From an uncultured Eubacteriales bacterium (lineage in GTDB: Bacteria > Bacillota > Clostridia > Christensenellales > Borkfalkiaceae): a DNA stretch of 5,045 nucleotides. This document shows, piece by piece, positions 1-5,045 of the stretch. The stretch is from positions 1 to 5,045 of the forward strand of contig CAJLLH010000107.1 in the NCBI GenBank assembly GCA_905207385.1, written 5' to 3'. The position numbers and the translations under genes are program-made. Numbering within the stretch: position 1 is the stretch's first letter; the number at the start of each line of letters is the position of its first letter. The notes below the pieces were generated by a model that saw nothing but the letters and a program-made list of their open reading frames with translations, was not told the DNA's origin and made no database searches.

Positions 1-138
1 AAATTCCTCGCCGAGCAGATTCCGGGCCACGATTTCGAAAAAGTAAAAGCCGCGGCGCAATTTACCTATTGCGCCGCGGCTTTTAAAACATTGCAGATAA
101 AATACAAAAAAACGCGGCGGAATTTACAAACTCTGTAA
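1..138 (+). other. Left edge: possible tail of a convergent plus-strand gene, frame uncertain
   Basis: Too little sequence to identify. In plus frame 1 the reading frame is open from base 1 to a TAA at 136-138. It begins KFLAEQIPGHDFEKVK, which looks protein-like, but it would run through both terminator hairpins, giving an odd alanine-rich then lysine/arginine-rich end. In plus frame 2 a short tail ends ATISKK with TAA at 44-46, right at the foot of the first hairpin, which is the more usual gene-terminator arrangement. Minus-strand frames over 1-43 are also open. A convergent gene ending here fits the back-to-back terminators, but neither frame nor strand can be fixed from the window. Confidence 0.3.
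44..85. terminator. Perfect GC-rich hairpin, probable bidirectional terminator
   Basis: An 18-bp perfect inverted repeat (44-61 with 68-85; core GCCGCGGCGCAA) encloses a six-base loop (62-67). The base of the stem is TAAAA/TTTTA, so each strand has a short T-run at its 3' side: TTTTA on plus, and TTTTACTTTTT on minus. It sits back-to-back with the minus-strand terminator at 106-149, which suits the end of a plus-strand gene converging from the left, or a second backup terminator for the minus-strand genes. A plus-strand frame ends in TAA at 44-46, exactly at the stem base. Confidence 0.75.
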
Positions 139-149
139 ATTCCGCCGCG
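106..149 (-). terminator. Intrinsic terminator of the minus-strand genes
   Basis: A perfect 16-bp stem (113-128 pairing with 134-149; core CGCGGCGGAATTTACA) with a five-base loop (129-133). On the minus strand it is followed at once by seven T (complement of the A-run 106-112) and then a further T-rich stretch. This is the classic intrinsic terminator form. It lies about 60 bp past the TAG of the small gene, so it should end that transcript and any read-through from the dehydratase operon. On the plus strand the bases after the stem (TCTTGTTTAG) are a poorer T-tract, so activity is expected mainly on the minus strand. Confidence 0.88.
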
Positions 150-206
150 GTCTTGTTTAGCGTTTATATACATTAATCATTTGGTTTAATCAATCGCTTG
201 AATGCG

Positions 207-545
207 CTATATGCCGAAAATAGTAATGCACTCATATTCAGAAAACACTTCGCGCGCCCATTCATCGATTTCTGCAACAGCCGCTTCGGCTTCGCCGCCT
301 ACAGCATGAGCTTTGCTTAAAATCTTTTCCCGGTCCCTTAAAGTTATTTTTGTAAGTCCAAAATAATCGAATGAGGGAACGGCTGAACTTATAAGCTTAT
401 CCAAACCCAATCTGTCAAATTCGTCCATATCCAAAGACAAAGAATCTGGCAACCAGCATTTGCCGCGATACTTCCCTTTAATGAATTCAAAATAAGTAGT
501 TGAACCCGAAAGCTTTCTTTGTTCTTCGTCAATAAAATATTTCAT
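207..545 (-). CDS. Small soluble protein of unknown function (112 aa)
   Basis: I do not recognise the family. The product is a small, acidic, soluble-looking protein without a signal peptide or membrane segment. It starts MKYFIDEEQRKLSG, has an aromatic/basic stretch YFEFIKGKYRGKCW, a leucine/aspartate-rich part (WLPDSLSLDMDEFDRLGLDK), a helical alanine/glutamate-rich region (GGEAEAAVAEIDEWAREVF) and a hydrophobic, strand-like end (ECITIFGI). The reading frame could begin eight codons earlier, at 569, with MFQRGILE. I prefer the ATG at 545-543 because a GGGGA purine run (minus strand, 555-559) precedes it at plausible spacing, while nothing SD-like precedes the earlier ATG. It ends in TAG and is followed by a strong terminator at 106-149. 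It lies 166 bp downstream of the HgdB-like gene with no obvious terminator between, so read-through is possible but a functional link is not shown. The size and acidic alpha/beta look would suit an immunity-type or orphan regulatory protein, but that is speculation. Confidence 0.7.
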   Translation of the reverse strand: MKYFIDEEQRKLSGSTTYFEFIKGKYRGKCWLPDSLSLDMDEFDRLGLDKLISSAVPSFDYFGLTKITLRDREKILSKAHAVGGEAEAAVAEIDEWAREVFSEYECITIFGI

Positions 546-711
546 TTCAAGTATTCCCCGCTGAAACATTACTGCGCAAGATTGCTTTAAGCTTTAACAA
601 TTACCTATCAATTTACTATTAAAACTTATGGAAATATCTGCGCAGGCATTGCAGACAGCTTAAACCATTTTTCGGTGAAAAGACTGCACCGACGAAGACA
701 AACCAAAAAAT
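546..711 (-). other. Non-coding gap between the HgdB-like gene and the small gene
   Basis: No convincing ORF or strong terminator. A 6-bp hairpin (672-677 TCGGTG with 687-692 CACCGA, nine-base loop) lies just after the dehydratase stop, but on the minus strand it is followed by A rather than T, so it is not a normal terminator. A 5-bp hairpin (637-641 with 651-655) lies beyond it. The minus-strand stretch around 590-630 is AT-rich and would be the natural place for a promoter of the small gene, but I find no pair of boxes good enough to call. An SD-like GGGGA (minus strand, 555-559) precedes the preferred start at 545. Confidence 0.5.
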
Positions 712-1992
712 TTATTTGCCCGAAGCCAGATTTTCCCTTGCGGTGGCAAGCATAAGCTTTATGCGGTTTTCCTGATTTACCTTTGTTGCGGAAGGGTCGT
801 AATCGACTGCGACTATATTCGCGTCCTGATACATATTTTTAAGCGTGCGGATTGCACCTTTGCCCGCAATATGGTTGGGCAGACAGCCGAACGGCTGGGC
901 GCATACTATGTTTTCCGTGCCCGTTTCGGCAAGCGCAGCCATTTCGGCGGGAATAAGCCAGCCTTCACCCATTTTTACGCCCTGGTTAAGCACCTTGTCG
1001 GCACACTTCCTTAAGTGCTCGAAGTCGTGAATAGGCTCGAAAACACCCTGCTTTTCAAATATCTTTATAATGTTTTTCTGTATTCTGCGGAGCACGGAAT
1101 ATACAACTTTGTTAGCCGTTATAAAAAGGCTCTTTTTGCCGTACAGCTTACCGTCGTTAATGTTATTTGCCACGCAGTATAAAACGTAGTCCATAAGCGC
1201 GGGAACTACCGGTTCGCAGCCTTCGGAAAGCAGAAAATCTTCCAAGTGGTTGTTTGCAAGCGAAGAGTATTTAACGTAAATTTCGCCCACAATGCCTACC
1301 TTCACCTTCTTTTCGCCGCTTCTTTGCACGGCGGCAAACATTTCGGTGATGGCGCGGGTAATCTTTTTGTAATGCGCGTATCCGCCCTTTTCAAATTTGG
1401 AAATTACAAGGTCGATAGCCTTGTCGCGCGCCTTGTCCGCCTCGCCTGAAGTTACCTCGTAAGGCTTGGTCTGGTTGTAGCACCACATTATGGTATCGCC
1501 GTAATACACCGCAAACACGAGCTTCAGCATAAGCTTTGCGCCTACGGGAAACGACGAATCTTTTTCCAGCCCCGAAAAGTTGAGCGAAAGGACGGGCACT
1601 TGCGGGAATTCCGCGCGGAGCGCCTTGCGTATGAGGGGTATATAGTTAGATGCCCTGCACCCGCCGCCCGATTGCGACATTATTACAGCCGTATGGTTTA
1701 CATCGTACTTGCCGCTTTTTAAGGCGTCTATATACTGACCTACCGTGCAAAGGCAAGGGAAGCAAGTATCGTTATGCACGTGCTTGAGTCCCTCGTCAAT
1801 AACGGCGCGGGTATCGTTTTTGAGCACTTCCACATCGTACCCTTCAAGCTTTAAAAGCCGCTCTATAAGCGCGAAATGCCACGGGAGCATATCGGGGATG
1901 AGTATTTTATAAGTGCTCTTCATATACGGCTGCCATCTGGGGTAGTCGTCTTTATAATTTTTTGTATTTTTCTCTGGTATCTCTTTCTTCAT
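712..1992 (-). CDS. HgdB-like 2-hydroxyacyl-CoA dehydratase-family iron-sulfur protein (426 aa), split-off C-terminal half of the fused activase-dehydratase family
   Basis: Likely electron acceptor and catalytic partner of the activase encoded just upstream; probably cytoplasmic, with no signal peptide or membrane segment. Seen: KILIPDMLPWHF (29-40) opens the first Rossmann-like half. HNDTCFPCLC (73-82) supplies Cys77, 80 and 82, and SGGGCRASNY (108-117) supplies Cys112. GEIYVKYSSLANN (236-248) opens the second half, and GEGWLIPAEM (342-351) is followed by CAQPFGCLPNHIAGKGA (364-380) with Cys364 and Cys370. VDYDPSATKVNQENR (396-410) closes the domain. These blocks match the C-terminal domain of roughly 1400-residue fused proteins of anaerobes and, more distantly, HgdB/BcrB/YjiM and double-cubane cluster proteins. 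The ATG at 1992-1990 is the first start after an in-frame TAA 17 codons upstream. The first 23 residues are lysine-rich and linker-like, so Met24 (MKSTYKILIP) is an alternative start. Neither start has a clear Shine-Dalgarno sequence. The gene follows the activase by 118 bp on the same strand. Reaction and substrate cannot be assigned. Confidence 0.92.
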   Translation of the reverse strand: MKKEIPEKNTKNYKDDYPRWQPYMKSTYKILIPDMLPWHFALIERLLKLEGYDVEVLKNDTRAVIDEGLKHVHNDTCFPCLCTVGQYIDALKSGKYDVNHTAVIMSQSGGGCRASNYIPLIRKALRAEFPQVPVLSLNFSGLEKDSSFPVGAKLMLKLVFAVYYGDTIMWCYNQTKPYEVTSGEADKARDKAIDLVISKFEKGGYAHYKKITRAITEMFAAVQRSGEKKVKVGIVGEIYVKYSSLANNHLEDFLLSEGCEPVVPALMDYVLYCVANNINDGKLYGKKSLFITANKVVYSVLRRIQKNIIKIFEKQGVFEPIHDFEHLRKCADKVLNQGVKMGEGWLIPAEMAALAETGTENIVCAQPFGCLPNHIAGKGAIRTLKNMYQDANIVAVDYDPSATKVNQENRIKLMLATARENLASGK

Positions 1993-2047
1993 AGTTTTAT
2001 TTGCAAATATCTCAATAATAAAGCGAGCTTGCGCAAAGTTTTATTTG
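1993..2047. repeat. 11-bp direct repeat AGTTTTATTTG, two copies
   Basis: AGTTTTATTTG occurs at 1993-2003 and again at 2037-2047, a 44-bp period. Similarity continues past the exact match: the first copy goes on CAAATAT and the second TAAAATAT. On the minus strand the copy nearer the gene ends exactly at the base before the ATG of the HgdB-like protein, so it fills the place of a ribosome binding site. It may be a leftover of a local duplication, a translation-enhancing A-rich leader, or chance in AT-rich DNA. Confidence 0.5.
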
Positions 2048-2050
2048 TAA

Positions 2051-2093
2051 AATATTGTAATTTTTAAATGTTTTGTTGTATTTTTACAATGTT
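2051..2093. repeat. Imperfect inverted repeat in the intergenic spacer
   Basis: AATATTGTAA at 2051-2060 is mirrored by TTACAATGTT at 2084-2093, pairing at nine of ten positions (the inner seven exact) around a 23-base centre. It lies just downstream of the activase stop codon on the minus strand. The stem is AT-only apart from one pair and the loop is long, so a strong RNA hairpin is unlikely. A protein-binding operator or chance in AT-rich DNA are both possible. Confidence 0.35.
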
Positions 2094-2110
2094 AAACAGA
2101 AAACTGCTTT

Positions 2111-5041
2111 TTATTTAGAGGAAACTTTCTGCGCCTCTTCTATTGCCGCAAGCATGCTTCTTAATCTTATTTTTACGACGCCGAGGTTGTTGATTTCGTC
2201 AATCTTTATCTGCGTATAAAGCTTGCCGTTCTTTTCCATTATGGAGCGAACCTCGTCCGTGGTGATTGCATCTAAGCCGCATCCGAAAGATACAAGCTGC
2301 ACAAGATTCATATCATTGTTGCGGCAGGCGTATTCTGCGGCGCGGTAAAGCCTTGCGTGGTACGTCCACTGGTTGAGCACGTTTACGTTTACAAGGTCGG
2401 CTTCGTCGAACACGGCGTCTTCGGAAAGCACGGCAAGATTCAAAGAAGTTAATAGCTTGTTTATGCCGTGGTTTATTTCGTTATCCACGTGGTAAGGTCT
2501 GCCGGCAAGGATTATAATCTGCTTGCCCTGTTCGCGCGCTTTTCTTATTATCTCCGCGCCCTTTGCGCGCACGTCCGCGTGATATTTATTGAAGCGGGCG
2601 AAGCCTTCTTTAAGCGCGGCGTCTGCCGCCTTTTTCTTTATATTATACTTTTTAAGCGCCGCGCACAGTTTTTTTACTGTGTTATCCCACATATTAAGGT
2701 CTATGTACGGCATTATGAAGTTTTCGGAATTTAACCTTTCGTTATTGGCCTTTAAAAGTTCGGGGTAGTAAGCAACGATAGGGCAATTGTAATGGTTTAC
2801 CGAATCGTGCTCGTCAAGGTTATAGCTTTCGCAGGGCATGAATATGAAGTCTACGCCTTTATCCAGAAGACTTTCAATGTGTCCGTGCATAAGCTTTGCG
2901 GGATAGCACGCCGTATCCGATGCGACGGTGTGCTGACCGCGGAAATACAACTCGCGCGAGGACTTGTCGCTTAAAACGACCTCGAAGCCCAGACTTTCGA
3001 AAAAGCCTGCCCAGATGGGAAGCTGTTCGTACATTCCGAGCTGAAGGGGAAGACCAACTCTGCCTTTAGTACCCTTTACCCCCTCTATTACCTCGGGCAA
3101 TCTGTTCTGCTTGTAGGAATAGATGTCAAGCTCAGCCGAAGCGGGTTTCTGACCCGCGCCCCTTTCGCATTTGTTGCCTGAGATGAAGCGCGAACCGTCG
3201 GCAAAGGTTATTATGTTAACGTTGCACTTGGAAGTACAGCCGCGGCAGACTATGGCGTTGGACTTATAAGAAAAGTCTTCAAGCTTGTCTTCGCCTATCG
3301 TGGTAGAAGTGCCGTCGCTCATTTCTTTTGCATAGAGCGCAGCGCCGAACGCGCCCATAAGCCCCGCAATGCCGGGGCGTATTACGTTTTTGCCCGTCTC
3401 CCTTTCAAACGCGCGCAATACCGCGTCGTTTAAGAAAGTGCCGCCCTGGACTACTATATTGTCGCCGAGTTCGTCCGCGCTTGCGGCGCGTATTACTTTA
3501 TATATGGCGTTTTTGACTATGGATATGGAAAGCCCCGCGGAAATGTCTTCTACAGAAGAGCCCTCTTTCTGTGCCTGCTTTACGGCGCTGTTCATGAATA
3601 CCGTGCAACGCGAACCGAGTTCTACGGGGTGAGGTGCAAACAGTCCTAGCTGGGAAAACTTATCTATCTCCATGCCCATCGCCCTTGCGAACGTCTGTAT
3701 GAACGAGCCGCATCCCGAAGAGCAAGCCTCGTTGAGCATTATGGAATCGATGGCTTTGTTTTTGATTTTAAAGCACTTTATGTCCTGTCCGCCGATATCT
3801 ATAATGAAATCGACGTCGGGGTTGAAGTGAAGCGCAGCTTTGAAGTGTGCAACAGTTTCAACTATGCCGAAGTCGGCTTTGATAGCCGCCTTTATGAGGT
3901 CTTCGCCGTAGCCGGTTACCGCACTGCCCTTTATTGTTATTCTGCCTTCTGAAATTTTATAAATTTCCTTAAGCTTTTCAACGATTATGTCTACCGGCTG
4001 GCCGTTATTCGACTGGTAATGCGAATAAAGTATGCGGCAGTCGGGCGTTATTAAAATAAGTTTTGTGGTTGTTGAACCGCTGTCTATGCCAAGGTATGCG
4101 TCGCCTTCATATGTGGCGATGTCGGCAAAAGTGAGGTCGGTCGCGCGGTGGCGCTTTACGAACGCGGAATATTCCTCCTTATCTTTGAATAAGGGCTCGC
4201 CCGTTACAACTTCGTCGTTGCCTTCGGCTTTTTCAATGCGGTCGCAGATTTCGTCTATGCTCATGGGGTGAACGCCCGCAGAATGAAGCGCCGCGCCTAT
4301 CGACATAAAGCAGGGCGCATCTTCGGGGAATACTGCGTTTTCTTCAGAAAGCTTAAGCGTGCGCACGAATGCCTGACGCAACCCTTTAAGGAAGAACAGC
4401 GGCCCGCCGAGAAAGAGCACTTTTCCCTTGATTCTTCTGCCCTGAGCAAGACCTGAAACGGTCTGGTCGACAACGGCCTGAAAAATTGATGCGGAAATAT
4501 CTTCTTTGGTTGCGCCCTGGTTGATAAGCGGCTGAATATCCGATTTTGCAAACACGCCGCAACGCGAAGCTATGGGGTAAATTTTTTCGGCGCGGAGGGC
4601 ACATTCGTCCATTTCCTGAACAGAAATATTAAGAAGAGTTGCCATCTGGTCGATAAATGCGCCCGTGCCGCCCGCACAGCTGCCGTTCATGCGCTGTTCG
4701 GTGCCGCCTGTTACGAAGATTATTTTAGCGTCTTCGCCGCCAAGCTCAACCGCAGCGTCGGCGTCGGGATAAAAACGGCGGATAGCCACAAACGCCGCCT
4801 GAACTTCCTGAACAAAGTTAATGCCGCTGCGCTGGGAAAGGCCGAGACCCGCACTGCCGGTTATCGACGCGCAGAAATCGCCGCCGAACTGATTTTTTAT
4901 TTTATTAAGCTCTTTAAGCACAGTTTCGCGAACCTGAGCAAAATGCCTTTCGTAAGATTTATACAAAACCGTGCCGTCCTGTTCAACAACGGTAACTTTT
5001 ACCGTGGTAGAACCGACGTCTATACCCATTAATTTAGCCAT
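2111..5041 (-). CDS. Tandem BadF/HgdC-type acyl-CoA dehydratase activase with DUF2229-type C-terminal region (976 aa)
   Basis: Probable cytoplasmic ATP-driven electron donor to an HgdB-like iron-sulfur enzyme. Seen: two ASKHA ATPase modules. Module 1 (about residues 1-255) has the phosphate loop GIDVGSTTVK at 6-15, ELGGEDAK at 99-106, SCAGGTGAF with Cys122, SRCGVFAKS with Cys161, and an adenosine-type loop LGGPLFF near 211. Module 2 (about 315-572) has GIDSGSTTTK at 318-327, DIGGQDIK at 415-422, Cys440 in NEACSSGCGSF, Cys479 in SRCTVF, and QGGTFLND near 532. The two cysteines of each module align with the cluster ligands of the HgdC activator. Next come a four-cysteine motif (599, 602, 606, 625) and a DUF2229-type region (about 658-880, including SDTACYPAKLMHGH and FMPCESY). 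The tail carries LAGRPYHVDNEINHG at 845-859 and SFGCGLDA at 918-925. The start ATG gives MAKLMGIDVGS, as expected for the fold; upstream DNA is outside the window. It ends in TAA. Fused homologues run on into the domain that is here a separate downstream gene. Family call is firm; substrate is unknown. Confidence 0.95.
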   Translation of the reverse strand: MAKLMGIDVGSTTVKVTVVEQDGTVLYKSYERHFAQVRETVLKELNKIKNQFGGDFCASITGSAGLGLSQRSGINFVQEVQAAFVAIRRFYPDADAAVELGGEDAKIIFVTGGTEQRMNGSCAGGTGAFIDQMATLLNISVQEMDECALRAEKIYPIASRCGVFAKSDIQPLINQGATKEDISASIFQAVVDQTVSGLAQGRRIKGKVLFLGGPLFFLKGLRQAFVRTLKLSEENAVFPEDAPCFMSIGAALHSAGVHPMSIDEICDRIEKAEGNDEVVTGEPLFKDKEEYSAFVKRHRATDLTFADIATYEGDAYLGIDSGSTTTKLILITPDCRILYSHYQSNNGQPVDIIVEKLKEIYKISEGRITIKGSAVTGYGEDLIKAAIKADFGIVETVAHFKAALHFNPDVDFIIDIGGQDIKCFKIKNKAIDSIMLNEACSSGCGSFIQTFARAMGMEIDKFSQLGLFAPHPVELGSRCTVFMNSAVKQAQKEGSSVEDISAGLSISIVKNAIYKVIRAASADELGDNIVVQGGTFLNDAVLRAFERETGKNVIRPGIAGLMGAFGAALYAKEMSDGTSTTIGEDKLEDFSYKSNAIVCRGCTSKCNVNIITFADGSRFISGNKCERGAGQKPASAELDIYSYKQNRLPEVIEGVKGTKGRVGLPLQLGMYEQLPIWAGFFESLGFEVVLSDKSSRELYFRGQHTVASDTACYPAKLMHGHIESLLDKGVDFIFMPCESYNLDEHDSVNHYNCPIVAYYPELLKANNERLNSENFIMPYIDLNMWDNTVKKLCAALKKYNIKKKAADAALKEGFARFNKYHADVRAKGAEIIRKAREQGKQIIILAGRPYHVDNEINHGINKLLTSLNLAVLSEDAVFDEADLVNVNVLNQWTYHARLYRAAEYACRNNDMNLVQLVSFGCGLDAITTDEVRSIMEKNGKLYTQIKIDEINNLGVVKIRLRSMLAAIEEAQKVSSK

Positions 5042-5045
5042 AGTA

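Larger units (their letters stand above)
1993..2110 (-). other. AT-rich 118-bp gap separating the two halves of the activase-dehydratase system
   Basis: The two neighbouring genes are out of frame with each other and every minus frame across the gap has stops, so this is a true spacer, not a single missed frameshift. It is far richer in A and T than the flanking genes and has no Shine-Dalgarno sequence before the downstream ATG; the bases before it read GCAAATAAAACT on the minus strand. It holds a direct repeat and an inverted repeat (separate entries). A weak promoter-like pair on the minus strand (TTGTAA, 17 bp, TAAAAA, about 2060-2088) matches consensus at only four of six bases in each box. 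I see no T-tailed terminator, so co-transcription of the two genes is the simplest reading. Confidence 0.55.

Noticed and set aside
1..138. CRISPR-like or transposon-end reading of the two GC-rich inverted repeats
   Set aside because: There are only two hairpins with different spacers and arms, no regular repeat-spacer pattern and no transposase; T-runs and position after a stop codon fit terminators better.
672..692. Hairpin just past the HgdB-like stop codon as a terminator
   Set aside because: Only six base pairs with a nine-base loop, and the minus strand continues with A rather than T; it does not meet the form of an intrinsic terminator.
1876..2067. Plus-strand 63-codon ORF with a hydrophobic stretch crossing the spacer, as a possible small membrane protein
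   Set aside because: Its first part is antisense to the N-terminal coding region of the HgdB-like gene and its rest is AT-rich spacer that gives hydrophobic codons by composition; no start signal supports it.
1993..2110. Spacer as the result of a simple frameshift or sequencing error in one fused gene
   Set aside because: Stops occur in all minus frames over the gap, the base composition changes sharply from the flanking coding DNA, and the downstream ORF starts with its own ATG after an in-frame stop.
845..4456. Several plus-strand ORFs of 60-88 codons opposite the two large genes
   Set aside because: All lie antisense to well-supported family motifs, have no ribosome binding sites or recognisable domains, and are expected by chance in long genes of this composition.
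4297..4604. Two overlapping minus-strand ORFs of 84 and 72 codons inside the activase gene
   Set aside because: They are in other frames of a region encoding conserved ATPase motifs, have basic, low-complexity compositions and no start signals; shadows of the real gene.

Overview
The window carries three genes, all on the minus strand, in the order (transcribed right to left) large activase gene, then dehydratase-like gene, then a small orphan gene, followed by a strong terminator. The two larger genes belong to the 2-hydroxyacyl-CoA dehydratase / benzoyl-CoA reductase radical-enzyme superfamily. They encode a 976-residue protein with two BadF/HgdC-type ATPase modules plus a CoA-enzyme-activase-associated (DUF2229-type) region, and a 426-residue HgdB-like iron-sulfur protein. 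This oxygen-sensitive chemistry points to a strict anaerobe. The family mix, near-balanced base composition and GC-rich hairpin terminators with T-runs suggest a Bacillota/Clostridia-type gut or sediment bacterium. That taxonomic guess is inference only.

Layout. At 1-105 is the end of whatever lies to the left: an ambiguous ORF tail and a perfect 18-bp GC-rich hairpin (44-85) that could terminate transcription in either direction. A second hairpin with a run of seven T on the minus strand (106-149) terminates the minus-strand genes. A small gene of unknown function lies at 207-545. A 166-bp gap with no gene (546-711) has only weak hairpins and no clear terminator. The HgdB-like gene is at 712-1992, a 118-bp AT-rich gap with short repeats at 1993-2110, and the tandem activase gene at 2111-5041. 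The activase start codon is only four bases from the right edge, so its promoter and ribosome binding site are outside the window.

How the genes work together. In the known systems, an ATP-hydrolysing activator with a subunit-bridging [4Fe-4S] cluster injects one low-potential electron into an HgdB-like iron-sulfur partner, which then does radical dehydration or a difficult reduction. Here the two halves lie side by side. Their summed length (1402 residues) and domain order match a family of roughly 1400-residue fused proteins known from anaerobes, so this looks like a split form of that protein. The substrate is unknown: no CoA-transferase, dehydrogenase, electron-transfer flavoprotein or canonical HgdA/HgdB pair is visible. 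I see no mobile element, CRISPR array, tRNA or rRNA. The window is mostly an ordinary metabolic locus; its most interesting parts are the split architecture, the abundant cysteine motifs and the unusual gap between the two main genes.
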